Source of the DNA: Affinibrenneria salicis
Lineage (GTDB): Bacteria > Pseudomonadota > Gammaproteobacteria > Enterobacterales > Enterobacteriaceae
NCBI RefSeq assembly: GCF_008710095.1
Contig: NZ_VYKJ01000013.1
Coordinates: 140,008 to 204,007 of the forward strand
Reading direction: 5' to 3'
Length of the DNA stretch: 64,000 nucleotides
The notes under the pieces are model-generated. The model saw only the letters and a list, made by a program, of their open reading frames with translations. It ran no database searches and was not told the DNA's origin. Both the position numbers and the translations under genes were made by a program. This document shows positions 8,130 through 19,210 of this stretch, piece by piece; the first letter of the stretch is position 1, and each line of letters starts with the position of its first letter.

Positions 8130-10148
8130 GTGAGCATGGACATGAGCGCTTTCTATCAAACTTTTTTTGATGAAGCAGATGAATTATTGGCGGATATGGA
8201 GCAACACCTGTTGCTGCTCGATCCGCAGGCACCCGATACAGAGCAAATGAATGCGATTTTTCGGGCCGCCCATTCGATCAAAGGTGGCGCAGGCACCTTC
8301 GGTTTCAAGGTATTACAGGAAACCACCCACCTTTTAGAGAACTTACTCGATGGTGCCAGACGCGGTGAAATGCGTCTCAGCACCGACATCATCAACCTGT
8401 TTCTGGAAACGAAAGATATTATGCAGGATCAGTTGGACGCTTACAAAACCGCGCAGGAGCCCAATGCTGAGAGCTTTGAGTATATCTGTCAGGCTCTGCG
8501 CCAGCTGGCTCTTGAGTCGCAGGAGAACAACAGCGCCGCAGGGAGCGAGGCGACCGCCACTGCGCCCGCCGCGGTTCAGGGCGGCATCGCGCCGGCGTCC
8601 TCCGGCGAATTGTATATTCGGCTATCCGCGCTAAAAGAGGCGGAAATTCCGCAGATGCTGGAAGAACTGGGCAACCTCGGCACGGTTAAACAGTCGCAGC
8701 AGACCAGCGATAGCCTTGAGATAACGCTGGAAACGTCGGCCAGCCAGGACGATATCAGCGCGGTGCTGTGCTTTGTGCTGGAGCCGGAACAGATCAGCTT
8801 CGCGCCCGCCGCCGCGCAGGACACTGCCGCGCTCGCGCCCGCCGCAGAACCCGCGCCGCAGCCGGCCGAGCCTGAGCACAGCGCGCCGCCGGCCCCGGCG
8901 GTGAAAGCCGCCGCCAAACCGGCCCACGCGCCGGAAGCGATGAAGGCGAAACCGAAAACCGGCGAAAGCAGTATTCGCGTTGCGGTCGAGAAGGTCGACC
9001 AGCTGATTAACCTGGTCGGCGAACTGGTGATTACCCAGTCCATGCTGGCTCAGCGTTCCAGCGAACTGGACCCGGTGGCGCATGGCGATCTGCTCAACAG
9101 CATGGGGCAACTGGAGCGCAATGCGCGCGATCTGCAGGAATCGGTGATGTCGATCCGAATGATGCCGATGGAGTATGTCTTTAGTCGCTTCCCGCGTCTG
9201 GTGCGCGATCTGGCGGCCAAACTCGGCAAAAAAGTCGAACTGACCCTGGAAGGCAGCTCGACCGAGCTGGATAAGAGTCTGATCGAACGCATTATCGACC
9301 CGTTAACGCATCTGGTGCGCAACAGTCTGGATCACGGTATTGAAGAGCCGGAAAAACGGCAGGCCGCCGGCAAGCCGGAAATCGGCAATCTGACCCTGTC
9401 CGCCGAACATCAGGGCGGCAATATCTGTATCGAAGTGATTGACGACGGCGCCGGATTAAACCGGGAGAGAATTCTGGCTAAGGCGCTGTCGCAGGGGCTG
9501 CCGGTCAGCGACAGCATGACCGATGAAGAAGTCGGGATGCTGATTTTCGCGCCGGGCTTCTCAACCGCCGAGAAAGTAACCGACGTCTCCGGCCGCGGGG
9601 TCGGGATGGATGTGGTGAAGCGAAATATTCAGGAAATGGGCGGCCATGTGGAAATTTATTTCCAGCGCGGCAAAGGCACCACCATCCGTATTCTGCTGCC
9701 GCTGACGCTGGCCATTCTGGACGGGATGTCGGTCAAGGTCAGCAATGAAGTCTTTATCCTGCCGCTGAATGCGGTGATGGAGTCGCTGCAGCCGCAGCAG
9801 GAAGATCTTTACCCGCTGGCCGGCGGCGAGCGCGTACTGGAAGTGCGCGGCGAGTATTTACCGCTGGTCGAGCTGTACCATATTTTTGACGTCGCCGGAG
9901 CGAAAACGGACGCCACGCAAGGCATCGTGGTGATTTTGCAAAGCGCGGGGCGTCGCTATGCGCTGCTGGTCGATCAGCTCATCGGGCAGCATCAGGTTGT
10001 GGTGAAAAATCTGGAAAGTAACTACCGCAAGGTTCCCGGCGTTTCCGGCGCGACCATTTTGGGCGACGGCAGCGTGGCGCTGATTGTGGATGTTTCCGCA
10101 CTGCAGACGCTTAACCGGGAAAAGCGCGTGGTTGAAACCGCAGCTTAA
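8130..10148 (+). CDS. cheA: Chemotaxis histidine kinase CheA
   Basis: CheA phosphorylates itself in receptor complexes and passes phosphate to CheY and CheB. The 672-residue product shows the Hpt domain with the phosphorylated His48 (AAHSIKGGAG), a P2 domain, and an Ala/Pro-rich linker (about 215-275). P3 dimerisation, the ATPase with N box (HLVRNSLDHG) and G boxes (DDGAG, GRGVGMD), and the CheW-like P5 domain follow. The start is GTG at 8130, as in E. coli. Met98, the start of the short CheA form in E. coli, is also present (ETKDIMQD). The slight extra length lies in the linker. Confidence 0.97.
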   Translation: MSMDMSAFYQTFFDEADELLADMEQHLLLLDPQAPDTEQMNAIFRAAHSIKGGAGTFGFKVLQETTHLLENLLDGARRGEMRLSTDIINLFLETKDIMQDQLDAYKTAQEPNAESFEYICQALRQLALESQENNSAAGSEATATAPAAVQGGIAPASSGELYIRLSALKEAEIPQMLEELGNLGTVKQSQQTSDSLEITLETSASQDDISAVLCFVLEPEQISFAPAAAQDTAALAPAAEPAPQPAEPEHSAPPAPAVKAAAKPAHAPEAMKAKPKTGESSIRVAVEKVDQLINLVGELVITQSMLAQRSSELDPVAHGDLLNSMGQLERNARDLQESVMSIRMMPMEYVFSRFPRLVRDLAAKLGKKVELTLEGSSTELDKSLIERIIDPLTHLVRNSLDHGIEEPEKRQAAGKPEIGNLTLSAEHQGGNICIEVIDDGAGLNRERILAKALSQGLPVSDSMTDEEVGMLIFAPGFSTAEKVTDVSGRGVGMDVVKRNIQEMGGHVEIYFQRGKGTTIRILLPLTLAILDGMSVKVSNEVFILPLNAVMESLQPQQEDLYPLAGGERVLEVRGEYLPLVELYHIFDVAGAKTDATQGIVVILQSAGRRYALLVDQLIGQHQVVVKNLESNYRKVPGVSGATILGDGSVALIVDVSALQTLNREKRVVETAA

Positions 10149-10187
10149 CAATAAAACCAAAGAGTTGATTGATTAAAGGTGAACAAC

Positions 10188-10685
10188 ATGGCGGGACTGG
10201 CAAACGTGACAAAACTGGCGGGTGAAACGGTCGGACAGGAATTTCTGATTTTCACGCTGGGTGATGAAGAGTATGGCGTGGATATTTTAAAGGTACAGGA
10301 AATCCGCGGTTATGATCAGGTGACGCGCATCGCTAATACCCCGGCCTTTATTAAAGGGGTAACCAATCTGCGCGGCGTGATCGTACCGATTGTCGATCTG
10401 CGCATTAAGTTTGCTCAGCAGGAAGTGGAATATGACGACAACACCGTGGTTATCGTGCTCAACCTGGGGCAGCGCGTGGTCGGTATTGTGGTTGACGGCG
10501 TATCGGACGTGTTGTCTCTGACGGCGGAGCAGATCCGCCCGGCGCCGGAGTTCGCCGTCACCTTGTCGACCGAATACCTGACCGGTCTGGGTTCGCTGGG
10601 CGAACGTATGCTGATCCTGGTGGATATTGAAAAACTGCTCAGCAGCGAAGAGATGGCGCTGGTCGATAGCGTCGCGAAGGTCTGA
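10188..10685 (+). CDS. cheW: Chemotaxis coupling protein CheW
   Basis: CheW links receptors to CheA in the signalling array. The 165-residue protein ([13 protein letters not shown]…) has the standard double beta-barrel sequence, with [19 protein letters not shown] and the [13 protein letters not shown] C-terminal segment conserved. The ATG at 10188 is chosen because AAAGGTG lies eight bases before it. A GTG at 10179 is in frame but lacks a ribosome site. It follows cheA by 39 bp and belongs to the mot-che operon. Confidence 0.96.
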   Translation: MAGLANVTKLAGETVGQEFLIFTLGDEEYGVDILKVQEIRGYDQVTRIANTPAFIKGVTNLRGVIVPIVDLRIKFAQQEVEYDDNTVVIVLNLGQRVVGIVVDGVSDVLSLTAEQIRPAPEFAVTLSTEYLTGLGSLGERMLILVDIEKLLSSEEMALVDSVAKV

Positions 10686-11090
10686 CCTTTCGCTGATTAC
10701 CGGATCGCCGTTTCTGTGCGATCCGGAACTTTCATCATAGTTAACCATATGCCCAATGGATTTCAGGCGGAAACCGTTCGGGTGGCGCTTCGCCATGGGC
10801 GTTGGATTGGAGTTAATCGGTATTCTGATTTATCCGCCGCACAGGGCGATTGAACCTGTTGGCCATCTGGGCAGAGGCGATGTGTCCCGGTCGACTTGTT
10901 AATCAATGAGCGGCCTGCGAGTTCGTCGTTACGCTGAGCGCGGTGCGTCAGGGAGCCGACGCCCTTTACTGCGGGGTCGGATAAACAAACCAGAAAAAGC
11001 GGAAAACAGGACGTTATCGTCATCCGCCGACGGCTGGGGATCTTTTTAATTATTTGCGTCATTCTGGCCACGACCAGGGAGAGAGCTATC
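10686..11090. other. 405-bp gap between cheW and the receptor gene, with a stem-loop
   Basis: No gene is visible. A stem-loop CCGGATCG…CGATCCGG occupies 10700-10726 just after cheW, but no T run follows, so it may be an mRNA-stabilising or attenuating structure and not a terminator. The rest looks non-coding. I looked for a sigma-28 promoter before the receptor gene and found no good match. Confidence 0.6.
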
Positions 11091-12722
11091 GTGCTGTTCA
11101 GTAAAATTCGCGTTTCAACCAGTTTGTTTTTGCTGCTGTTAGTGTTTTGCGCCATGCAGTTGACCACCAGCAGTCTGTCGTTTAACGCCTTCCGCGACAA
11201 CTATTACAGCATCGGGCAGGTGGAAATGGTCAACCAGCAGCGCGATGCGCTGAGTCTGAGCTGGGCGTCGCTGCTGCAGACGCGCAATACGTTGAATCGC
11301 GCCGCCACGCGCGCGGCGCTGCAGCGGCCGCAGGAACAGGTGAGCGTACTGATGAACAGCGCCAGACAGTCTCTGGCGCAGGCGGATGCGCATTTTAACC
11401 GTTTTGTGGATCTGCCGCGCGTCACTGAGCAGGGCGTCGCCATGACGGCGTCGACAAAAGAGAGCTACGGCCGCCTGCGCGCCGCGCTGGGTGAACTGGT
11501 TGATTTCCTTGACGATGGTCAGCTGCAACCGTTTCTCGACCAGCCGACGCAAAAATTTCAGGATGAGTTCGAAACGCAGTTCGGCGCCTATATAGCCTTA
11601 TGTAACGATGTGCTGGCCGGGTTTAGCGAAGACAGCCACGCATCTTATATCTCGTCCGGCTGGTCGTTTGGCATCGGGGTGCTGCTGTCTATTTTGATCA
11701 CGCTCGCCGGGGTGCTCGGCATGCGGAAAATGCTGCTGCAGCCGCTGGACGCGATGCGCGAACATTTCGAACGTATCGCCGCCGGTAATCTGGCCGGCAA
11801 TATCGCCGACTTCGGCCGCAACGAAATCGGCATCTTGTTTAGCAGCCTGCAGAAAATGCAGCACGCGCTGGCCAGTACGGTCTGGTCGGTGCGTCACGGC
11901 GCCCATGCGATGCTGACCGGCGTGCAGGAGATCAGCGCCGGCAATAACGATTTGTCGTCGCGCACCGAACAGCAGGCCTCGGCGCTGGAGCAAACCGCGG
12001 CCAGCATGGAGCAGCTGACGGCGACGGTGAAACAGAACGCCGATAACGCCCATCAGGCGGCGCAACTGGCGTCCGCCGCGTCGTCAACGGCGAAAAAGGG
12101 GGGTGATCTGACCGCTAACGTCGTGACGACAATGCAGGATATTGCGGTAAGCTCTCGCAAGATCAGCGATATCACCAGCGTGATCGACGGCATCGCTTTC
12201 CAGACCAATATTCTGGCGCTGAACGCCGCCGTTGAGGCGGCGCGAGCCGGAGAGCAGGGGCGGGGCTTTGCGGTCGTGGCCGGTGAGGTACGCAGTCTGG
12301 CGCAACGCAGCGCGCAGGCGGCGAAAGAAATTAAAGGGCTGATCGATGACTCCGTCAACCGGGTCCACCAGGGGGTGACGCTGGTCGAATCGGCCGGCGA
12401 CACGATGGAAGCGATCGTGAACTCCGTCACCAGCGTGACCGATATCATGCAGGAGATCGCTTCGGCTTCGGATGAACAAAGTCGGGGAATCGAGCAGGTG
12501 GCGCTGGCGGTGAGCGAAATGGACCGCGTGACGCAGCAAAATGCGGCTCTGGTCGAACAGGCATCATCCGCCGTGCGCTCCCTTGAAGAACAAGCAGGTA
12601 TGCTGACCGGTACCGTGGCGGTATTCCATCTCGGCAACGGGGAAGATGAATTTGCGCCCGACAATGTAAGACATCAACCTGCAATAGCTGTAAAGGAAAG
12701 AGTAGATTGGCAAACAACGTAA
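11091..12722 (+). CDS. Tsr/Tar-type methyl-accepting chemotaxis receptor
   Basis: A 543-residue inner-membrane receptor: TM1 (about 10-30), periplasmic four-helix ligand domain, TM2 (about 190-212), HAMP, then the methylation helices and the strictly conserved tip ([20 protein letters not shown]). Arg65, Asn69, Arg70 and Arg74 and the later DQPTQ match the amino-acid-binding residues of Tsr/Tar with Tsr-like spacing, so an amino-acid attractant is likely. The carboxyl end is DWQTT where Tsr and Tar have NWETF, the docking pentapeptide for CheR and CheB. The start is GTG at 11091 after GGGAGAGAG. It is the only receptor gene in the window. Confidence 0.93.
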   Translation: MLFSKIRVSTSLFLLLLVFCAMQLTTSSLSFNAFRDNYYSIGQVEMVNQQRDALSLSWASLLQTRNTLNRAATRAALQRPQEQVSVLMNSARQSLAQADAHFNRFVDLPRVTEQGVAMTASTKESYGRLRAALGELVDFLDDGQLQPFLDQPTQKFQDEFETQFGAYIALCNDVLAGFSEDSHASYISSGWSFGIGVLLSILITLAGVLGMRKMLLQPLDAMREHFERIAAGNLAGNIADFGRNEIGILFSSLQKMQHALASTVWSVRHGAHAMLTGVQEISAGNNDLSSRTEQQASALEQTAASMEQLTATVKQNADNAHQAAQLASAASSTAKKGGDLTANVVTTMQDIAVSSRKISDITSVIDGIAFQTNILALNAAVEAARAGEQGRGFAVVAGEVRSLAQRSAQAAKEIKGLIDDSVNRVHQGVTLVESAGDTMEAIVNSVTSVTDIMQEIASASDEQSRGIEQVALAVSEMDRVTQQNAALVEQASSAVRSLEEQAGMLTGTVAVFHLGNGEDEFAPDNVRHQPAIAVKERVDWQTT

Positions 12723-12749
12723 TTACAAACGATAGCAGTGCGGTTTGAC

Positions 12750-13622
12750 ATGAAAAATACCCCTGTGCCAAATCGTCCTGAATCTGCATCTATCCTGACG
12801 CAGATGGTAGAGCGGCTGCCGTTATCGGATGTTCATTTCCGAAGGATCAGCCAGTTAATTTATCAACGGGCTGGCATTGTGCTGGCCGACCACAAAAGGG
12901 AAATGGTTTATAACCGCCTTGTCAGGCGTCTGCGGCTATTGGGAATCAACGATTTCGGTCAGTATCTTGCGCTGCTCGAATCCGATCCTAACAGCGCGGA
13001 GTGGCAGGCGTTTACCAATGCGCTGACGACCAACTTAACGGCATTTTTTCGGGAGGCGCACCACTTTCCGATTCTGGCTGAGCACGCACGTAAACGGCCG
13101 AACGGCTATACCGTGTGGAGCACCGCCGCCTCGACCGGCGAAGAGCCTTACTCTATCGCCATGACGCTGGCCGAAGTGCTGGGGAACCGCGGCAGCGGCT
13201 GCCAGGTCTGGGGCAGCGACATTGATACGCAGGTGCTGGAGAAGGCGACGGCGGGGATTTATCGCCAGGAAGAGCTGCGCTCCCTTTCGCCACAGCAGCT
13301 GCAGCGCTTCTTTTTACGCGGCACCGGGCCTCATCAGGGGCTGGTGCGGGTTCGCCCTGAGCTGTCGGCAATGGTGCACTTTCAGCCGGTCAATTTGCTG
13401 TCTAATGACTGGTCGGTGCCGGCGCCGTTTGACGCTATTTTTTGTCGTAATGTGATGATCTATTTCGACAAAGAAACTCAGGAGCGGATATTGCGGCGCT
13501 TTGTGCCATTGCTGAAACCCGGCGGACTGCTGTTCGCCGGACATTCAGAAAACTTTAGCCAAATCAGCCGGGAGTTCTATTTACGTGGGCAGACGGTCTA
13601 TGGACTGGCGAAGGAAAAATAA
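12750..13622 (+). CDS. cheR: Chemotaxis receptor methyltransferase CheR
   Basis: CheR methylates receptor glutamates with S-adenosylmethionine during adaptation. The product shows the N-terminal helical domain, the SAM-binding signature with [15 protein letters not shown], the aspartate of [12 protein letters not shown] and the late CRNVMIYFD motif. The beta-subdomain that docks on receptor tails is in the normal position. I take the ATG at 12750 (290 residues); an in-frame GTG at 12738 would add four residues, and neither has a strong ribosome site. It lies 27 bp after the receptor gene and overlaps cheB by one base (TAATG). Confidence 0.95.
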   Translation: MKNTPVPNRPESASILTQMVERLPLSDVHFRRISQLIYQRAGIVLADHKREMVYNRLVRRLRLLGINDFGQYLALLESDPNSAEWQAFTNALTTNLTAFFREAHHFPILAEHARKRPNGYTVWSTAASTGEEPYSIAMTLAEVLGNRGSGCQVWGSDIDTQVLEKATAGIYRQEELRSLSPQQLQRFFLRGTGPHQGLVRVRPELSAMVHFQPVNLLSNDWSVPAPFDAIFCRNVMIYFDKETQERILRRFVPLLKPGGLLFAGHSENFSQISREFYLRGQTVYGLAKEK

Positions 13623-14674
13623 TGAGTAAAATTAGAGTGTTATGTGTGGATGATTCCGCACTTATGCGAAAGCTAATGACGGAAATTATTAACAGCCATC
13701 CGGATATGGAAGTGGTGGCGACAGCCCCCGATCCGTTGGTCGCTCGCGATTTGATTAAGAAATTCAATCCGCAGGTCTTAACGCTGGATGTGGAAATGCC
13801 GCGCATGGACGGGCTGGATTTTCTGGAAAAACTGATGCGTCTGCGGCCGATGCCTGTCGTGATGGTGTCTTCGCTGACCGGCAAAGGGTCCGAGATTACT
13901 CTGCGCGCGCTGGAGCTGGGCGCCATCGATTTCGTCACCAAGCCGCAGTTGGGGATTCGCGAAGGCATGCTGTCGTACAGCGAGCTGATCGCCGAAAAAA
14001 TCCGTATGGCCGCCAAAGCGCGCCTGCCGCAGCGTAGTAAAACCAACGAGCCGACCGTGATGCTGCAGCATACGCCGCTGCTCAGCAGTGAAAAACTGAT
14101 CGCCATCGGCGCGTCAACCGGCGGAACCGAAGCGATCCGCCATGTGCTGCAGCCGCTGCCGCCCACCAGCCCGGCGTTGATCATTACGCAGCACATGCCG
14201 CCCGGCTTCACGAAATCGTTCGCCGAGCGTCTGAATAAACTGTGTCAGATCACGGTGAAAGAAGCGGAAGACGGCGAGCGCGTTTTGCCTGGACACGCTT
14301 ACATCGCGCCAGGCGCCCGGCATCTTGAGCTGGCGCGCAGTGGGGCAAACTATCAGGTACGTCTGCACGATGGGCCGCCGGTTAACCGGCATCGTCCCTC
14401 GGTTGACGTACTGTTCCGTTCGGTGGCGAAAAATGCCGGGCGAAACGCCGTGGGGGTGATCCTTACGGGTATGGGCAATGACGGAGCTGCGGGTCTGCTT
14501 GAGATGCATCAGGCGGGTGCCTGGACCATAGCGCAGAATGAGGCCAGCTGCGTGGTGTTTGGCATGCCTCGTGAAGCGATCGCTATGGGCGGAGCCGATG
14601 AAGTCGTCGATCTGCATAACGTCAGTCAGCGTATGCTGGCGCAAATTTCTGCCGGACAGGCATTACGTATTTAG
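13622..14674 (+). CDS. cheB: Chemotaxis methylesterase/deamidase CheB
   Basis: CheB removes receptor methyl groups and deamidates glutamines when phosphorylated by CheA. The 350-residue protein has a receiver domain with Asp10, Asp11 and the phospho-acceptor Asp56 ([11 protein letters not shown]). The C-terminal esterase carries the catalytic Ser (GASTGGT), His (TQHMPPGF) and Asp (GMGNDGAAG). The linker keeps the usual length. Its ATG shares a base with the cheR stop, indicating translational coupling. All catalytic residues are present. Confidence 0.97.
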   Translation: MSKIRVLCVDDSALMRKLMTEIINSHPDMEVVATAPDPLVARDLIKKFNPQVLTLDVEMPRMDGLDFLEKLMRLRPMPVVMVSSLTGKGSEITLRALELGAIDFVTKPQLGIREGMLSYSELIAEKIRMAAKARLPQRSKTNEPTVMLQHTPLLSSEKLIAIGASTGGTEAIRHVLQPLPPTSPALIITQHMPPGFTKSFAERLNKLCQITVKEAEDGERVLPGHAYIAPGARHLELARSGANYQVRLHDGPPVNRHRPSVDVLFRSVAKNAGRNAVGVILTGMGNDGAAGLLEMHQAGAWTIAQNEASCVVFGMPREAIAMGGADEVVDLHNVSQRMLAQISAGQALRI

Positions 14675-15100
<426 letters not shown>

Positions 15101-15109
15101 GGAGATCTT

Positions 15110-15757
15110 ATGAAGCCACATCCAATGCCGTCGGTCAATGACACGGCTTCGGCAACTGAGATTATTTCTCGTATTGGTCAATTAACCCGTATGCTGCGCG
15201 ACAGCCTGCGGGAACTGGGATTGGATCAGGCGATCTCGCAGGCGGCTGAAGCGATTCCGGATGCCCGCGATCGACTGGATTACGTGGTGCAGATGACCGC
15301 GCAGGCCGCCGAACGAGCGCTGAACTGCGTGGAAGCCGCCCAGCCGCGGCAAAATAAGCTGGAAGAAGACGCGAAGTCGCTCAAAGTTCGTTGGGATCAA
15401 TGGTTTGAAAATCCCATCGAGCTGGCCGACGCGCGCGAGCTGGTCAGCGACACCCGCAGTTATCTGGGCGGCGTGCCGGAGCACACCGCGTTCACCAACG
15501 CGCAACTGCTGGAAATCATGATGGCGCAGGACTTCCAGGATCTGACGGGTCAGGTCATCAAGCGCATGATGGATGTTGTACAAGAGATTGAAAAACAGTT
15601 GCTGATGGTACTGCTGGATAACATGCCTGAGCAGCCGGTGGCGGCGAAACGCGCCAATGAGGGCCTGCTCAACGGCCCGCAGATGGACAAAGAGGCTACG
15701 GGCGTAGTGGCTTCCCAGGATCAGGTCGACGATCTGCTGGACAGCCTGGGCTTTTAA
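15110..15757 (+). CDS. cheZ: CheY phosphatase CheZ
   Basis: CheZ removes phosphate from CheY, setting the signal lifetime. The 215-residue protein has the long helical hairpin with the active-site block [16 protein letters not shown] (the catalytic Gln is the one in DLTGQ). The separate C-terminal helix [10 protein letters not shown] is the CheY-tethering peptide. The ribosome site AAGGAGATCTT precedes the ATG. It ends the chemotaxis operon, with a strong terminator 67 bp downstream. Confidence 0.97.
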   Translation: MKPHPMPSVNDTASATEIISRIGQLTRMLRDSLRELGLDQAISQAAEAIPDARDRLDYVVQMTAQAAERALNCVEAAQPRQNKLEEDAKSLKVRWDQWFENPIELADARELVSDTRSYLGGVPEHTAFTNAQLLEIMMAQDFQDLTGQVIKRMMDVVQEIEKQLLMVLLDNMPEQPVAAKRANEGLLNGPQMDKEATGVVASQDQVDDLLDSLGF

Positions 15758-15823
15758 TTTCCCGGCCGACGACGGCGGGTGGGGCGCCGCGCGCCATCCG
15801 TCCCTTATCTGTTCTGCCTTTTC

Positions 15824-15856
15824 GGCGGCCGGCAAGCGCCCGGCCGCCTCTTTTTC
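15824..15856 (+). terminator. Rho-independent terminator after cheZ
   Basis: Nine-base-pair GC stem GGCGGCCGG/CCGGCCGCC with a seven-base loop, followed by TCTTTTTC. It separates the mot-che operon from flhBAE. Confidence 0.9.
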
Positions 15857-15978
15857 TATCCCATCCGCTAAACAGCCGCCGGATTGACTCTTTTTTCCAG
15901 CCATAAAGTTTGGCGTTATTTGTCATGCTAAACGGCAAATCCCTGACCAGACGCACGACATAACCAGGAATATCCGCT

Positions 15979-17130
15979 GTGGCAGAAGATAGCGATCTGG
16001 AAAAAAGCGAGGCCCCCACCGCCCACCGGGAGGAGAAGGCGCGTGAAGACGGCCAGATACCGCGATCGCGCGAGTTAACCTCTATTCTGATGCTGGTCGC
16101 CGGACTGGCGATACTGTGGATGGGCGGCGAGGCGATGGCGAGCAAACTGGCGTCGATGATTGCCGACGGCCTGTACTTTAATCACGCGATTATTAATGAC
16201 GACAAGCAGATGCTGCGGCAAATCGGCCGCCTGCTGAAGCATGCGGCTATCGCACTGCTGCCGGTCATGGGCGGCGCGGTGCTGGTGGCGCTGGCGGCGC
16301 CGATGCTGCTGGGCGGTCTGGTGTTCAGCCCCAAATCGATCAAGTTTGATCTGAAAAAAATGGATCCGATCAGCGGACTAAAGCGCATCTTTTCCAGCCA
16401 GGCGTTAGCTGAGCTGTTTAAAGGCGTGCTAAAGGCTTCGATGGTGGGCGGGATCGCCGGCGGCTATCTGTGGCATAAGTGGCCGCATATGCTGCACCTG
16501 ATCAGCGAACCGCCGATGACCGCGATGGGCGATGCGCTGAATCTGATCAGCGTGTGCGGGATGCTGGTGCTGCTGGGGTTGGTTCCAATGGTGGCTTTTG
16601 ATGTGTTCTGGCAAATCTGGAGCCACATCAAAAAATTACGCATGACGAAACAGGAGATTCGCGATGAGCACAAGGAGCAAGAGGGCGATCCGCACGTAAA
16701 AGGGCGCATTCGGCAGCAGCAACGGGCGATGGCCCAGCGCCGGATGATGGCCGACGTGCCGAAGGCCGACGTCATCGTCACCAACCCGACGCACTATGCG
16801 GTGGCGCTGCAGTATGACGACAAGAAAATGAATGCGCCGAAGGTGCTGGCGAAAGGCGCCGGCGATATTGCCCTGCGTATCCGTGAAATCGGATCCGAAC
16901 ACCGGATACCGGTGCTGGAGGCGCCGCCGCTGGCGCGCGCGCTGTATCGCCATTCCGACGTGGGAAAACATATTCCCGCCGAACTGTATTCAGCGGTCGC
17001 CGAAGTACTGGCGTGGGTCTACCAGCTGCGTCGCTGGCGCCGCGAAGGCGGTCTGATACCGCGCAAACCTGAACATTTACCTGTGCCAGACGCACTGGAC
17101 TTTGCGAGAGAGAACGATACTGATGGCTAA
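15979..17130 (+). CDS. flhB: Flagellar export gate and substrate-switch protein FlhB
   Basis: FlhB sits in the inner membrane in the flagellar type III export gate and switches export from hook to filament proteins. The 383-residue product has the N-terminal cytoplasmic block EAPTAHREEKAREDGQIPRS, four membrane segments (about 30-210) and the cytoplasmic domain with the self-cleavage site NPTH (about residue 270, in VTNPTHYAVALQYD). The start is GTG at 15979. It overlaps flhA by eight bases. Confidence 0.97.
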   Translation: MAEDSDLEKSEAPTAHREEKAREDGQIPRSRELTSILMLVAGLAILWMGGEAMASKLASMIADGLYFNHAIINDDKQMLRQIGRLLKHAAIALLPVMGGAVLVALAAPMLLGGLVFSPKSIKFDLKKMDPISGLKRIFSSQALAELFKGVLKASMVGGIAGGYLWHKWPHMLHLISEPPMTAMGDALNLISVCGMLVLLGLVPMVAFDVFWQIWSHIKKLRMTKQEIRDEHKEQEGDPHVKGRIRQQQRAMAQRRMMADVPKADVIVTNPTHYAVALQYDDKKMNAPKVLAKGAGDIALRIREIGSEHRIPVLEAPPLARALYRHSDVGKHIPAELYSAVAEVLAWVYQLRRWRREGGLIPRKPEHLPVPDALDFARENDTDG

Positions 17131-19210
17131 TCTGGCCGCATTGCTGCGTTTACCCGGTAACTTTAAAAATACCCAATGGCAAATTCTGGCGGGACCGGTT
17201 CTGATCCTGATGATTTTGTCGATGATGGTCTTGCCGCTGCCTCCGTTTATTCTGGATCTGCTGTTTACCTTCAACATCGCCCTGTCGATTATGGTGCTGC
17301 TGGTGGCGATGTTTACCCAGCGCACGCTGGAGTTCGCGGCGTTCCCGACCATTCTGCTGTTTTCCACGCTGTTGCGTCTGTCGCTCAACGTCGCGTCCAC
17401 GCGTATTATTTTGCTGGAAGGCCATACCGGCACGGCCGCCGCAGGGCGGGTGGTGGAATCCTTCGGCCACTTTCTGGTCGGCGGCAACTTCGCCATCGGT
17501 ATCGTGGTGTTCATCATCCTCGTGCTGATCAACTTCATGGTCATCACCAAGGGGGCCGGGCGTATCGCCGAGGTCGGCGCGCGTTTTGTGCTGGACGGCA
17601 TGCCCGGCAAACAGATGGCCATCGATGCCGATCTTAACGCGGGCCTGATCGGCGAAGAGGAAGCGAAAAAGCGCCGTTCCGAAGTGACTCAGGAAGCGGA
17701 CTTCTATGGCTCGATGGACGGCGCCAGCAAATTCGTGCGCGGCGACGCCATCGCCGGCCTGATGATTATGGTGATCAACATTGTCGGCGGCCTGCTGGTC
17801 GGGGTGATTCAGCACGGCATGCCGCTGTCGCAGGCGGCGGAAAGCTACACCTTGCTGACCATCGGCGACGGCCTGGTGGCGCAGATTCCGGCGCTGGTTA
17901 TCTCGACCGCGGCGGGCGTTATCGTGACCCGGGTCAGCACCGACCAGGATGTCGGTCAGCAGATGGTGACCCAGCTTTTCAATAATCCGCGCGTCATGCT
18001 GCTCAGCGCCGCGGTGCTGGGTCTGATTGGTCTGGTGCCGGGCATGCCGAACTTTGTGTTTCTGCTGTTTACCCTCGGCCTGCTGGCGCTGGCCTGGTGG
18101 ATGAGACGCGATGTGGCGACGAATGCGGCCGCCGCCGACGGCGATAAACCGCTGGTGAAAGAGAGTCAGCCGGTGGTCGAGGCGAGCTGGGCGGATGTTC
18201 AACTGGAAGATCCGCTGGGTATGGAAGTGGGCTATCGTCTGATCCCGATGGTCGACTCGCAGCAAAACGGCGAGCTGCTGGGACGCATTCGCAGCATCCG
18301 TAAGAAATTCGCTCAGGAAATGGGCTATCTGCCGCCGGTGGTGCATATCCGGGATAACCTGGAGCTGCAGCCGGCCGGCTACCGTATTCTGATGAACGGC
18401 GTAGAGATCGGTCAGGGCGAAGCGCACCCCGGCCGCTGGATGGCGATTAATCCGGGCAACGCGATTGGCAAACTGGCCGGCGAAGTGACCCAGGACCCCG
18501 CCTTCGGTCTGCCCGCCGTGTGGATAGAAAGCGCGTTGAAAGAGCAGGCGCAGGCGCAGGGCTTTACCGTAGTGGAGGCCAGCACGGTGGTGGCCACCCA
18601 TCTCAATCACCTGATTACCGTTTACGCCAGCGACCTGTTTGGCCGTCAGGAAACCACGCAGTTGATGGAGCGGGTCAGCAAAGAGATGCCGAAACTGGCG
18701 GAAGATTTCGTGCCGGGCGTCGTGACGCTGACCGTGTTGCACAAGATTCTGCAGAATTTGCTGGCGGAACGGGTGTCGATCAAAGATATGCGCACCATTA
18801 TTGAAACCATCTCCGAACATGCGGCGATTCAAAAAGATCCGAATGAATTGACCGTGGTGGTGCGCGTCGCGCTCGGCCGCGCGATTACCCAGCAGTGGTT
18901 CCCGGGGCAGGAGGAAATTCAGATCATCGGTCTGGATTTAGGCCTGGAAAAAGTGCTGCTGCAGGCGTTGCAAAACGGCGGAGGACTGGAACCTGGCCTG
19001 GCCGATCGCGTGCTGGATCAGGCGCAGCAGGCGGTGCAGCATCAGGAAGCGATCAATGCGCCGCCGGTGCTGCTGGTGAACCATGCGCTGCGTCCGCTGC
19101 TGGCGCGTTTTTTACGCCGCAATGTGCCGCAGTTGGTGGTGTTGTCCAACCAGGAAATCAATGATCAGCGTCAGATTCATATGACGTCGGTGATCGGAGC
19201 GCCCAGATGA
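17123..19210 (+). CDS. flhA: Flagellar export gate protein FlhA
   Basis: FlhA forms the nonameric export-gate ring that receives chaperone-substrate complexes. The 695-residue protein has eight membrane segments in its first 330 residues, the conserved cytoplasmic FHIPEP loop (GAGRIAEVGARFVLDGMPGK) and the large C-terminal cytoplasmic domain. The ATG at 17123 gives MANLAALLRLPG, matching the E. coli start. A longer frame upstream lacks support. It overlaps flhB by eight bases and flhE by four. Confidence 0.97.
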   Translation: MANLAALLRLPGNFKNTQWQILAGPVLILMILSMMVLPLPPFILDLLFTFNIALSIMVLLVAMFTQRTLEFAAFPTILLFSTLLRLSLNVASTRIILLEGHTGTAAAGRVVESFGHFLVGGNFAIGIVVFIILVLINFMVITKGAGRIAEVGARFVLDGMPGKQMAIDADLNAGLIGEEEAKKRRSEVTQEADFYGSMDGASKFVRGDAIAGLMIMVINIVGGLLVGVIQHGMPLSQAAESYTLLTIGDGLVAQIPALVISTAAGVIVTRVSTDQDVGQQMVTQLFNNPRVMLLSAAVLGLIGLVPGMPNFVFLLFTLGLLALAWWMRRDVATNAAAADGDKPLVKESQPVVEASWADVQLEDPLGMEVGYRLIPMVDSQQNGELLGRIRSIRKKFAQEMGYLPPVVHIRDNLELQPAGYRILMNGVEIGQGEAHPGRWMAINPGNAIGKLAGEVTQDPAFGLPAVWIESALKEQAQAQGFTVVEASTVVATHLNHLITVYASDLFGRQETTQLMERVSKEMPKLAEDFVPGVVTLTVLHKILQNLLAERVSIKDMRTIIETISEHAAIQKDPNELTVVVRVALGRAITQQWFPGQEEIQIIGLDLGLEKVLLQALQNGGGLEPGLADRVLDQAQQAVQHQEAINAPPVLLVNHALRPLLARFLRRNVPQLVVLSNQEINDQRQIHMTSVIGAPR

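Noticed and set aside
17150..18832. Long open frame (560 codons) on the minus strand opposite flhA
   Set aside because: It is the mirror of a GC-rich, strongly coding flhA; the product is His/Gln/Arg-rich without motifs. Similar antisense frames occur opposite fliC (46039-47271), flgE-flgF (23845-25035) and flgL.
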